Shown here one piece after another: positions 48,206 through 56,820 of a stretch of DNA of 58,264 bases. The stretch is taken from contig JAEYQQ010000155.1 of the NCBI GenBank assembly GCA_023409955.1, forward strand, positions 1 through 58,264. The letters are read 5' to 3'. Source of the stretch: Bacillota bacterium. Lineage in GTDB: Bacteria; Bacillota; Clostridia; Christensenellales; Aristaeellaceae. Made by a program: the position numbers and the translations under genes. The notes beneath the pieces are model-generated. The model was not told the DNA's origin and did no database searches. It saw only the letters and a list, made by a program, of their open reading frames with translations. Position 1 is the stretch's first letter; each line of letters starts with the position of its first letter.

Positions 48206-49147
48206 TCAGCGCTCTCTGGTGGCAGGGGAGAGGGCAGTCAGTGTGTTTCCACTGATTCTGTACCTTATATTCAAGGGCAGTGTAATCTTATCAGCACCAT
48301 GGCCAGCGTGCACATTTTTGAGGACAGGCTTATCCATGGGCAGAAGCTCATCAAAAATCTCATCCAGGGTCAGTGTCGGTTTTTCAGGGCTGTCTTCGCA
48401 TTTGGTAAAATCCCCAAGAATAATCCCAGCGCATGCATCAAAGATTCCCGCATTGCGAAACTGTGTCAGCATGGCATCAATGCGGTAAGGCTTTTCGCCC
48501 ACATCTTCCAGGAGAATCAACTTGTCTTTGACATCTGGCATGTACTGGGTACCAAGGAGGTTGTTGAGCACCGTCAGATTGCCGCCTGTTAATATGCCTT
48601 CCGCCTGCCCGGAGTGGAAGGCCTCAAAGGGCTCTTCGTTATGGTTCTCCACCAAGCCAAGGGGCTGCGTGCTCATCATGGCCTTCAGCCAGCCGTTTCG
48701 GCTCTTGTCCTCCCGAAGGCCTACCTGCCAGTGGGCGCCTGCCATGGGCCCGTGGAAGGTGACAAGCCCGCACCTTACCTGAAAAGCGCAATGCAAGGCC
48801 GTTATATCACTGAAGCCTACAAAGGGCTTGGGGTTTTTGGAAATCATATCAAAGTCGATCAGTGGCAGTAGCCTTGCTGCGCCGTAGCCGCCCCGCAGGC
48901 AAACGATGCCATCGATACCCGGGTCTGCAAACATGCGGTTGATATCACTGGCCCGCACTGCGTCGCTGCCTGATAGGTAACCCCTGCTGGTGTGTACGCT
49001 GTCCCCCACGGTCACAGTAAAGCCAAGGTCATAAAGCAGCGCAATGGCCTTTTCCCGGTTCTCCATTTCATAAACAGGACTGGATGGGGCAAGCAGGCCT
49101 ATGTGGGCACCGGGTTGAAGCGGTGGCGGTAACAGTTGGGAAACCAT
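48206..49147 (-). CDS. LD-carboxypeptidase (S66 family)
   Basis: A 313-residue serine peptidase of the LdcA/MccF family. It has LLAPSSP at the start, the nucleophile region VGFSDITAL, EDVGEKPYRID with the catalytic Glu, and NVHAGHG with the catalytic His. LdcA trims tetrapeptides to tripeptides in murein recycling; MccF-type members detoxify peptide antibiotics. Sequence alone does not decide. The ATG at 49147 has AAAGGAG upstream. Confidence 0.9.
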   Translation of the reverse strand: MVSQLLPPPLQPGAHIGLLAPSSPVYEMENREKAIALLYDLGFTVTVGDSVHTSRGYLSGSDAVRASDINRMFADPGIDGIVCLRGGYGAARLLPLIDFDMISKNPKPFVGFSDITALHCAFQVRCGLVTFHGPMAGAHWQVGLREDKSRNGWLKAMMSTQPLGLVENHNEEPFEAFHSGQAEGILTGGNLTVLNNLLGTQYMPDVKDKLILLEDVGEKPYRIDAMLTQFRNAGIFDACAGIILGDFTKCEDSPEKPTLTLDEIFDELLPMDKPVLKNVHAGHGADKITLPLNIRYRISGNTLTALSPATRER

Positions 49148-49225
49148 GGTAATCAACTCCTTTTGCTGCATGGATTCCTATATTATGCCCATACTAAGGC
49201 TGGAAACACGGTCAAGGAGGATGCC

Positions 49226-49948
49226 ATGCTCACCGTATTTTTTCGCTCAGTCATTTTGTTTCTGCTGGCTGTAATTTTTATTCGGATCATGGGCAAGCGA
49301 CAGGTAGGCCAGCTGCAGCCATTTGAACTGGTGGTGGCGATATTAATAGCCAATCTGGCCATCACCCCCATGGCCGAAGTGGGGATACCGCTGCTATATG
49401 GCATTCTTCCCATGATGGGTTTGGTAGTGCTGCACGGTATATTCACCCTCATCTCCATGAAAAGCCAAAAGCTTCGGGATATATTCAGTGGTACGCCTAC
49501 GGTGCTGATTAAAAATGGAGTCATTCAGGTCAAGGAACTGGAAAAGCTGTGCTTTAACCTAAATGACCTGTTGGAAGAGCTTAGGACTGGAGGAATACTG
49601 AACCCGACAGATGTAGATACCGCCATAATGGAGACCAGCGGCAAGGTCAGCGTTTTCACCAAGGCGCAAAAGCGTCCTGTGACACCTGATGATCTTTCGA
49701 TTTCAACGGGCTATGAAGGTATTCCGCTGACTTTGATCTTGGATGGCGTTTTGCAGGAGAAGAATCTGGCTACAGGAAAAATTCCGCTGGATTGGCTTGA
49801 TAAAAAGCTGAAGCATAATGGTTTTGAATCCCATAAGGAAGTGCTGCTGTGCAGCTTGGATACCAGCGGCAAAATGTTTTTGCAGGGGCGTAAGGCTGAG
49901 CAGTCGATGATTATTGAGGCCGTGCCACCAGGCGGGATCGGATGGTGA
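49226..49948 (+). CDS. DUF421 membrane protein (YetF-like)
   Basis: A 240-residue protein with three N-terminal membrane helices (about 5-80) and a cytoplasmic domain of the DUF421/YetF family (IRIMGKRQVGQLQPFELVVAILIANLA..., TPTVLIKNG, LLEELR). In Clostridia it often pairs with DUF4363, as here. Function unknown. The ATG at 49226 has AAGGAGG upstream. Confidence 0.9.
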   Translation: MLTVFFRSVILFLLAVIFIRIMGKRQVGQLQPFELVVAILIANLAITPMAEVGIPLLYGILPMMGLVVLHGIFTLISMKSQKLRDIFSGTPTVLIKNGVIQVKELEKLCFNLNDLLEELRTGGILNPTDVDTAIMETSGKVSVFTKAQKRPVTPDDLSISTGYEGIPLTLILDGVLQEKNLATGKIPLDWLDKKLKHNGFESHKEVLLCSLDTSGKMFLQGRKAEQSMIIEAVPPGGIGW

Positions 49949-49951
49949 TGT

Positions 49952-50335
49952 ATGAAAGGGACACTTGTAACCGTAATCATTTTGCTGGTTTTGATTATAG
50001 CAATCGGCATTGCAACTGCAACTATCAGCGCCAATGTATCTAAGCAATACACAGCAGAGCTTGAAGAGGCGGAAGTCAGCATACGTGCCGATGACTGGGA
50101 AGCAGCAAGAAACGCAATAGAGGAAATGGCTGGCAGGTGGGAGGAAACCTGTGAATGGCTGCAGTTATGGGTCAATCACAGGGATACCGATGAGGTAAAC
50201 CTAGGATTGGATCGCCTTTCGGCAGCACTGGAAGCGGAAGATAAGAGCCTGAGCCTGTGGGCTGCCGCTGAATTGAACGAATCGCTACGGCATATCGAAC
50301 ACAGGGATTCTCTGCGCATTGGAAATATTCTATAG
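49952..50335 (+). CDS. DUF4363 protein
   Basis: A 127-residue protein with an N-terminal membrane helix (5-28) and an extracytoplasmic helical domain (ADDWEAARNAIEEMAGRWEET, a helical repeat). It matches DUF4363, the usual partner of DUF421, and its ATG lies 3 bp after that gene. Function unknown. Confidence 0.85.
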   Translation: MKGTLVTVIILLVLIIAIGIATATISANVSKQYTAELEEAEVSIRADDWEAARNAIEEMAGRWEETCEWLQLWVNHRDTDEVNLGLDRLSAALEAEDKSLSLWAAAELNESLRHIEHRDSLRIGNIL

Positions 50336-50337
50336 CC

Positions 50338-51204
50338 CTATTTGCGCTTTAGCGTAATATAATGAATTTGTGCAGGGGCGAAGATCCGGACAGGGAAACC
50401 GGTGGTCCCTACGCCGTTGGATACCAGTATCTCCGCTCGGTTTTCCTGCAGCCAACCGGAGATATATCGGTCAGACACCTGAGATATTGGCCGGTATACC
50501 GGCTGCCCAAAGAAGGTGACCTGCCCCCCGTGGGTATGTCCGCTTAAGGAGAGGTCAAACCAATTGGTACTGCCCTGGCTGTTTTTGGTTGTATAGGCCT
50601 CTGGAAGGTTATCGGGGGAATGTGACAGGAAGATCACAAAATCTTTTTCCTGCAGTCCCCAGGCCACCTGCTGTATTTGCGGGTGGCCATTGTTATAATC
50701 ATCTACACCTGCTAAGTACAATGATGCACCGCCAACCCGCACTTCTCTTGCGGCATTGACCAAGGGGAGCACACCGGCGTTAAGCATGGCGCTTTGCAAA
50801 AGATTCAAATTGCTTTCCGGCAGGGTACGGTCGTGGTTGCCTACCACGCCCGCTACCAGGCGCCGTGCATGTATCTTGGGCAGTTTCTCAAAAAATTCAA
50901 TGGCAGATTCGGAATCAATGGCATAATCCCCGCCCAGCAGCACCAGATCTGCATTCAATGCGTTGATTTGTGACACCAGGTCTTTGACACGGCCGTTGGA
51001 GAAGTAGGGTCCCTTATGAATATCCGATGCAAATACGATGGTTAAACCGTTTAACGCCGGGTCAAGGCCGCTAATTTCCATGGTTTTTGCTTCCACATTC
51101 AGTATCCTGGCCTGATAGAAGGGGTACACCAGGATGAATACCAGAAGAAGTAAAGTGATCAAGCGGGATAGACAGCCGCCTTTTTGATGCTTCCCTCGGG
51201 CCAA
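50338..51204 (-). CDS. Membrane-anchored metallophosphoesterase (YkuE-like)
   Basis: A 288-residue calcineurin-like phosphoesterase with one N-terminal membrane helix (about 12-32). Metal ligands: ASDIHKG, GGDYAID, GNHD, LSHSPD and GHTHGGQ. In B. subtilis the YkuE-type enzyme acts at the cell wall. Substrate unknown. Stops 2 bp from the convergent DUF4363 gene. Confidence 0.93.
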   Translation of the reverse strand: MARGKHQKGGCLSRLITLLLLVFILVYPFYQARILNVEAKTMEISGLDPALNGLTIVFASDIHKGPYFSNGRVKDLVSQINALNADLVLLGGDYAIDSESAIEFFEKLPKIHARRLVAGVVGNHDRTLPESNLNLLQSAMLNAGVLPLVNAAREVRVGGASLYLAGVDDYNNGHPQIQQVAWGLQEKDFVIFLSHSPDNLPEAYTTKNSQGSTNWFDLSLSGHTHGGQVTFFGQPVYRPISQVSDRYISGWLQENRAEILVSNGVGTTGFPVRIFAPAQIHYITLKRK

Positions 51205-51217
51205 ATGGCTCCCTCCT

Positions 51218-52111
51218 TTATAACAGCAGCAAGATCAGGGGAATGGTGGCAACGGACAATGCTGTACTGACTGCCACACTTCGTGAGGCCAGCAATGCGT
51301 CACCCTTATAATATTCCGCCTGCATGGCTGTCGATGCGGAGGCTGGCATGGCAGAGCAGATAAATACGCCGATCAAAACGCCCTGGGGTACCTTCATCAG
51401 GGTCAGTATGCCCCAAATGAGCAGCGGAAAGACAACAAGGCGCAGCAAACAAGATAATAGCATCATCTTGTCCTTTAAATCCGACAGCTTCAAATCACTG
51501 AGCCTGGAACCGACGATGACCATGGAAAGCGGTGTGGTTGTGTCGCCCATCATCGTCATGGCATCCATGGTAAATTTGGGGATGCGTATGGAAAATGCAA
51601 AAAACAGCGTTCCCAAGGTAACTGCAATCAAGGCAGGGTTAAGCACAATCTTTTTTAACGAAAGGCCTGCTTTGCCTGCGTACAGGTAGACGCCAACAGT
51701 CCAGGTCAGCAGGTTGAAGGCAGCTACATACATGACGCCATAAATCAGTTTGTCTTCCCCTACAGCTGCAATGATCAGTGGATAGCCCATAAAGCCGCAG
51801 TTGGAGAACATGGCCATATGAATAAATACGGATTTGCGCAGCTTCTCCTCATGGCGGGTGTACAAAAGCGCGATGATGCCACAGAGGATCATGCTGACTG
51901 CCCCTATAAGAAAGGTTTCGATCAGCTCGCCCATCTGCCCCGGCAGAGCATCTCGCTGCAGTTTTACAAACGTTAAACAAGGGAGAGAAAAAAATAAAAC
52001 CAGCTTATTCAGGCCTTCAAAGGCGCTTCTATCAAGAATTTGCTTCCTGGCTGCGAAATACCCCAGCGCCATCAATAAAAATAACCCGACCACCTGGGAA
52101 AGCACCTGCAT
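51218..52111 (-). CDS. AEC-family transporter
   Basis: A 297-residue membrane protein of the auxin efflux carrier family with about ten helices in two halves (LPCLTFVKL..., FSNCGFMGYPLI, and SAMPASASTAMQAEYY in the second half). Bacterial members move organic acids such as malate; substrate not known here. The ATG at 52111 has TAGGAG upstream; the long in-frame extension to 52252 covers the promoter. Confidence 0.9.
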   Translation of the reverse strand: MQVLSQVVGLFLLMALGYFAARKQILDRSAFEGLNKLVLFFSLPCLTFVKLQRDALPGQMGELIETFLIGAVSMILCGIIALLYTRHEEKLRKSVFIHMAMFSNCGFMGYPLIIAAVGEDKLIYGVMYVAAFNLLTWTVGVYLYAGKAGLSLKKIVLNPALIAVTLGTLFFAFSIRIPKFTMDAMTMMGDTTTPLSMVIVGSRLSDLKLSDLKDKMMLLSCLLRLVVFPLLIWGILTLMKVPQGVLIGVFICSAMPASASTAMQAEYYKGDALLASRSVAVSTALSVATIPLILLLL

Positions 52112-52156
52112 AAATAATGAACTCCTAACCGAACGGTTGACACGCTCATGGCCCAC

Positions 52157-52186
52157 ATTGTACACTATTTTTATGGTATCCCGCAA
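52157..52186 (-). promoter_or_regulatory. Promoter of the AEC transporter gene
   Basis: Minus-strand TTGCGG (52181-52186) and TACAAT (52157-52162) with 18-bp spacing, 45 bp before the start codon. Confidence 0.55.
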
Positions 52187-52289
52187 CAAGGCTTTGCTGG
52201 CTAGATGATGTATACTTTGAGAATCTCCGTTGTATATCAGGGTGATACGCACCAGTTGAATGATTTGCTTTTTGAGGGAGATATAAGTA

Positions 52290-52703
52290 GTGGAAATCGT
52301 TTACAAGAAGGGTGCTATCCCCCAGGCAGAGGATGTCAAAAGGTTGTATGAGGATGCAGGATGGACTGCATATACCAGCGATATGGCCAGCTTGATGGAT
52401 GCGCTGAGTCAATCCCTGCTTGTGGTAACGGCTTGGGACAAGGGTGTTTTGGTGGGCCTTTCAAGATCGGTAGGCGATGGGCTGACAATTGTCTACATAC
52501 AGGACATCCTGGTCTTGGGCTCTCATCAAAGGAAGGGCATTGGGAGCAGGATGATGCAGGAAATCATGGAGGTTTATCAAAAGGTTCGGCAAAAGGTTTT
52601 ACTGACAGACGACTCAACAGAAACAAGGGGCTTTTATCAAGCATTGGGCTTTATGCCTTGCAATAAGGCAGACATGGTTGCTTATGTCAAATTCGGAAGA
52701 TGA
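52290..52703 (+). CDS. GNAT-family N-acetyltransferase
   Basis: A 137-residue GNAT enzyme. Motif A is clear: VYIQDILVLGSHQRKGIGSRMMQEIM (acetyl-CoA pyrophosphate loop QRKGIG), followed by FYQALGF. Substrate unknown. The GTG at 52290 has GGGAGA about 11 nt upstream. Confidence 0.88.
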   Translation: MEIVYKKGAIPQAEDVKRLYEDAGWTAYTSDMASLMDALSQSLLVVTAWDKGVLVGLSRSVGDGLTIVYIQDILVLGSHQRKGIGSRMMQEIMEVYQKVRQKVLLTDDSTETRGFYQALGFMPCNKADMVAYVKFGR

Positions 52704-52746
52704 TCTGTTTTTATCGGCATATATTAATATATCGTATGTGCTCTGT

Positions 52747-52775
52747 TTGACAGCTTGCCATACATAGCATATCAT
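52747..52775 (+). promoter_or_regulatory. Promoter of the flavin reductase gene
   Basis: TTGACA (52747-52752) and TATCAT (52770-52775) with 17-bp spacing, 41 bp before the start codon. Confidence 0.75.
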
Positions 52776-52816
52776 TTCGTCTATGGAGCGTAAAGCGCTT
52801 AAGAAAGGAGATCCCT

Positions 52817-53440
52817 ATGCATCCTGATTTTATGGAACTTAGCGCCTGCCCCCTTTTGGCCCCTGTGCCCATCGTGATGGCAAGCTGCGCAGGCCGCGAG
52901 GGCAAGCCGAATCTCATTACATTGGCTTGGGCTGGCATGGTTTGCTCTGACCCGCCCATGCTGTCCATTAGCGTTCGTAAAAACAGGCATTCCTATAGCC
53001 TCATTGAAGAAACAGGGGAGTTTGTGGTGAATCTGGTGGATATCAACCTAGCAAAGGCATCAGACTTTTGCGGCGTAAAAAGCGGCCGAGATATGGATAA
53101 GTTCGCGGAGTGCGGCCTGCATGCCATACCTGCACCGCCCCTTGAGTATGCACCAGCCCTGCAGGAAGCACCTGCCTATCTGTGCTGTAAAGTGGAAAAG
53201 ATTCTTCCCCTTGGCAGCCATGACATGTTTATCTCACGGATTGTCAGCGTCGCCGTCCGGAACTCATTGAAGGATGAGAATGGCTCTTTGCGTCTGGATA
53301 AGGCAGGGCTTGTGGCCTATAATCACGGCGTATACCAGGTGCTGGGGGATGTGCTGGGTTTTTTCGGTTACTCAGTGGCCAAGGAACCTGTTTTAAAAAG
53401 CCGAATGGCTGCCTATAAATCAAAACCAAACAAGCGGTAA
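52817..53440 (+). CDS. Flavin reductase-like FMN-binding protein
   Basis: A 207-residue protein of the flavin reductase-like (split-barrel) family: PVPIVMASCAGREGKPNLITLAWAG, SISVRKNRHSYSLIEETGEFVVNL, and GVKSGRDMDKF. It likely binds FMN and reduces a small substrate or flavin. GAAAGGAGA lies upstream of the ATG and a strong terminator follows. Confidence 0.9.
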   Translation: MHPDFMELSACPLLAPVPIVMASCAGREGKPNLITLAWAGMVCSDPPMLSISVRKNRHSYSLIEETGEFVVNLVDINLAKASDFCGVKSGRDMDKFAECGLHAIPAPPLEYAPALQEAPAYLCCKVEKILPLGSHDMFISRIVSVAVRNSLKDENGSLRLDKAGLVAYNHGVYQVLGDVLGFFGYSVAKEPVLKSRMAAYKSKPNKR

Positions 53441-53460
53441 TACAGTTGATTATGTTATCT

Positions 53461-53496
53461 GCGGGGGCAGCCAAGCATGGCTGGCCTCGCTTTTTT
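53461..53496 (+). terminator. Terminator of the flavin reductase gene
   Basis: A 12-bp stem (53461-53472 with 53479-53490, one mismatch, one G-U) is followed by six T. Confidence 0.88.
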
Positions 53497-53604
53497 AGGC
53501 TCCATGGAGGTCGATTTTGCCGCAATGCGTTCCGCACGGGGACGATTTATGATATACTGACAGACAGGGGATTTGGATTCTACAAGGAAGCGGAGGGTCT
53601 ATCA

Positions 53605-54387
53605 ATGATGCCGCTGATTTGTCCCGCGTGCGGCGGGAGAATGGACATAGAGCCTGAAAGAAAGCTGTTTCCATATTCATGCCCCTACTGCAGAGCTGCT
53701 CTGACCCCCATCACCAATGGCCAGGCGGTGGTGTTGAAGGTTGTCCCTTTCGCGTTGGCTGATGAAGAGAATGAGGCTGCAGTCTTGTTGAAAAAGGCAG
53801 GGGACGAAAGCGATCCTGTGAAGCGGTATGCGCTTCTTACAAAAGCAGAGCAGGCGTCACCGCAGGATTTGCGGGTGCAAAAGGCGCTTTTGAAGCATGG
53901 CAGACTGCATGAGCGGAACAAGCATAGGGTAGACTTTTCCATTATCAAGTGCTACCTTCTTCATATGTTTGAAGAGCCGCAGGCGCATACAACAACCCAG
54001 CAGGAAGAAATGATCCGGGAGCTGTTTTTTGAAGAACGGCTGATCAAGGCCTTGGAACTGGCAGATCATCCAGAGGCTTTTTTGCTGGAGTATCTGACGG
54101 AGCTTTCACGGGAATACATCCGCCTGTTCCTTCAGGGCAGCAACCGTTACATGAAGTCGATATTTGGGTTTTCAGCAGGTGGTAAACCGGCAAAGCTGTT
54201 GGCGGTTCCTTCGGCAGCAATGATCAAGCGGATGTTCCATGAGCCACTGATGACCGAAGATCAGCGTAAGACTCTATCCCAAGCCTTCTATGCTGCCTTT
54301 GAGCAGGAATTTGACGGAGAAACAGTATACTTGAACGAGTCGCTGGGCGGCTTGAAGCATGCCTTGCATACCGATAGGAGAAATTGA
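53605..54387 (+). CDS. Zinc-ribbon protein of unknown function
   Basis: A 260-residue protein with an N-terminal zinc ribbon (C6-x2-C9 and C26-x2-C29) followed by a helical domain from about 50 (YALLTKAEQASPQDLRVQKALLKHGRL resembles a TPR-like pair). No known family role. ATG at 53605 with GGAGGG upstream; a second ATG follows at once. A minus-10-like TATACT lies at 53553-53558 but its -35 is poor. The next gene overlaps its stop (TGATG). Confidence 0.72.
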   Translation: MMPLICPACGGRMDIEPERKLFPYSCPYCRAALTPITNGQAVVLKVVPFALADEENEAAVLLKKAGDESDPVKRYALLTKAEQASPQDLRVQKALLKHGRLHERNKHRVDFSIIKCYLLHMFEEPQAHTTTQQEEMIRELFFEERLIKALELADHPEAFLLEYLTELSREYIRLFLQGSNRYMKSIFGFSAGGKPAKLLAVPSAAMIKRMFHEPLMTEDQRKTLSQAFYAAFEQEFDGETVYLNESLGGLKHALHTDRRN

Positions 54388-55004
54388 TGCCAAAAATAAT
54401 GAAACCTCAAAGTAAATGGAATAGCATGTTTCGCAAGGTGCTGGAGCGGATGCTGCTTGCTTTCTTGGTTGTGATTTGTATCGGTGCCTTTTATCTTGCG
54501 GTGATTCTGGCAGAAATACCTGCCGACCAGCAAGCCCCGGGGGTATCCAATACGATAGCTGTTTCCCTTACGCCGGAACAGCCCAGGCAAATTGGGTCAA
54601 TCAATGAAATCAACCGAATCACAGATATTTTTCCGGCTCCGGTGCTAGCTCTGCAGCCAAGTGATCAGGCGGCTTTTGAAGGCGGCATGGTCAATGATCT
54701 GGCGTATCAGGGGACTTTTGCCAGGCAGGTAACACTGACGTACAAGCTAGCAACGGGTGAGACGCTGACGCTGCAAAGCATATATCCATCGGATGCCTTT
54801 GCCCTGATGCCTGATGAGGGGTATCAACTAAAGGATACCTTAACCGGGGCGCTGGCTGGCATGACAGCTGTGCGGATGGAATCAGAGAACGCCGTAAGGC
54901 TTCATGTCAGGGGGGAAAGTGCGCTGTATGCATTTTCTGCCCCAAAGATGGATGAGGAACTGCTAAATCGGCTATCCCGCCAGGCAATGCTGATCATGCC
55001 ATAA
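54387..55004 (+). CDS. Unknown membrane-anchored protein
   Basis: A 205-residue protein with a basic N-terminus, one membrane helix (about 20-42) and an extracytoplasmic domain of about 160 residues with no recognised family. Coupled to the zinc-ribbon gene by a TGATG overlap; TAGGAG lies 6 nt upstream. Together they look like a two-gene unit. Confidence 0.65.
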   Translation: MPKIMKPQSKWNSMFRKVLERMLLAFLVVICIGAFYLAVILAEIPADQQAPGVSNTIAVSLTPEQPRQIGSINEINRITDIFPAPVLALQPSDQAAFEGGMVNDLAYQGTFARQVTLTYKLATGETLTLQSIYPSDAFALMPDEGYQLKDTLTGALAGMTAVRMESENAVRLHVRGESALYAFSAPKMDEELLNRLSRQAMLIMP

Positions 55005-55050
55005 TGTTCGGCTTAATATTGCACTTAATACAGAGGAAGGATGATTTTTC

Positions 55051-56820
55051 TTGCAGCCAAAGAAAACTGCCATGAAGACAGGCGTACTGATCAAGCGGTT
55101 TGCCCCTTACTATAAAGGGTATCTGGGCACCATGTCCTTTGACCTTGTTTGTGCCGCACTGACCACGCTGTGCGAGCTGGTTCTGCCCTTGATCATCCGC
55201 AGCATCACCGATCAGGCCATGACGGATCTTGCGGGGCTGACTGCAAACTATATATTAAAGCTGGGCGGCATATATATTGTTCTTCGTCTGATTGATGCTG
55301 CGGCCGCCTACTATATGGCATCTGTAGGCCATATCATGGGCAGCCATATTGAAACCGATATGCGCCGCGATTTATTTGGGCATTTACAGCAATTGTCTTT
55401 TTCATATTACAGCAATACCAAGGTGGGGCAGATTATGGCCCGCATCACCGGTGATTTATTTGAAGTAACTGAGTTTGCTCACCACTGCCCGGAAGAATTC
55501 TTCATCGCCGGTATCAAAATCACTGCATCTTTTTTCATTCTGGCCGGCATGAATATTTGGCTGACACTGATGATATTTATCCTGCTGCCGCTAATGCTGC
55601 TGTTTGCACGCATCTTCAACAAGCGCATGCGCAAGGCGTTTATGGATTCCCGTCATCAGGTGGGGGAACTCAATGCCCAGGTGGAGGACAGCCTGCTGGG
55701 CATACGGGTCGTTAAATCCTTTGCCAATGAGCCCATGGAGGAAGAAAAGTTCCGAGAAGGAAATCAGCGTTTTTTACAGATCAAAAGGGCGGCTTACAAG
55801 GCCATGGCAGGTTTTCATACCACCACCCGCGTGTTTGACGGACTGATGTATATTCTGGTGGTTATCGTCGGCGCGCTGCTGATCATTGACGGCAAGCTGA
55901 CTCCGGGTGATTATGTGGCCTATCTTTTGTATGTGTCTACCCTCTTGACATCCATCCGTCGCATTGTGGAATTCACCGAGCAGTTCCAGCGCGGCATGAC
56001 TGGTGTCGAGCGATTTTTTCAAATCATGGATTCGCCTTTGGAAATTAACGATGCCCCTGATGCCAAAGTGCTTACAAATGTCAAAGGTGAAATTGGATTT
56101 AAGAACGTGAGCTTCGGCTATTCAGACGATGGCAAGCAGGTGCTGGCCAACCTGAACTTGAATGTAAAAGCAGGAGAAAATGTGGCGTTGGTGGGCCCAT
56201 CCGGCAGCGGAAAAACCACACTTTGTAATCTGATCCCAAGGTTTTACGATGCCACAACAGGGTATATCACGGTTGATGGTAAGGATATCAGGGAATTTAC
56301 CCAAAAGAGCCTGCGGGAGAATATCGGTATGGTCCAGCAGGATGTATACCTTTTCTCAGGCACGGTGTTTGAAAACATCGCTTACGGCAAGCCTTGTGCC
56401 ACAAAAGAAGAAGTGGAACTGGCAGCCAAACAGGCAGGCGCCCACGAGTTTATATTGGAGCTGCCCGAAGGGTATGACACCTTTGTGGGTGAGCGGGGTG
56501 TTAAATTGTCTGGTGGGCAGAAACAACGGATATCCATTGCCCGGGTATTCTTGAAAAATCCGCCGATTCTGATTCTGGATGAGGCGACCTCCGCCCTGGA
56601 TAATGAAAGCGAACGCATTGTACAAAAATCCTTGGAGACACTGGCCAAGGGCCGTACCACCTTTACCATAGCCCATCGACTGACCACCATCCGCAATGCG
56701 TCAGTGATCTGGGTGCTGACAGACAAGGGTATTGAGGAGCAGGGCACCCATGCGCAGCTGCTTGCGAAAAAGGGTGTATATTATAGCTTGTACAACATGT
56801 ATACGGAGGCGGTATCATGA
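55051..56820 (+). CDS. ABC transporter, fused permease and ATPase
   Basis: A 589-residue exporter-type half transporter. Residues 20-310 are a six-helix ABC membrane domain; the ATPase has Walker A GPSGSGKTT, Q-loop MVQQDVYLF, signature LSGGQKQR, Walker B ILILDEATSALD and the H-loop AHRLTT. It probably works as a homodimer exporting a lipid, drug or peptide. TTG start with GAGGAAGG upstream; an ATG at 55072 lacks a ribosome site. Its stop overlaps the next start (ATGA). Confidence 0.92.
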   Translation: MQPKKTAMKTGVLIKRFAPYYKGYLGTMSFDLVCAALTTLCELVLPLIIRSITDQAMTDLAGLTANYILKLGGIYIVLRLIDAAAAYYMASVGHIMGSHIETDMRRDLFGHLQQLSFSYYSNTKVGQIMARITGDLFEVTEFAHHCPEEFFIAGIKITASFFILAGMNIWLTLMIFILLPLMLLFARIFNKRMRKAFMDSRHQVGELNAQVEDSLLGIRVVKSFANEPMEEEKFREGNQRFLQIKRAAYKAMAGFHTTTRVFDGLMYILVVIVGALLIIDGKLTPGDYVAYLLYVSTLLTSIRRIVEFTEQFQRGMTGVERFFQIMDSPLEINDAPDAKVLTNVKGEIGFKNVSFGYSDDGKQVLANLNLNVKAGENVALVGPSGSGKTTLCNLIPRFYDATTGYITVDGKDIREFTQKSLRENIGMVQQDVYLFSGTVFENIAYGKPCATKEEVELAAKQAGAHEFILELPEGYDTFVGERGVKLSGGQKQRISIARVFLKNPPILILDEATSALDNESERIVQKSLETLAKGRTTFTIAHRLTTIRNASVIWVLTDKGIEEQGTHAQLLAKKGVYYSLYNMYTEAVS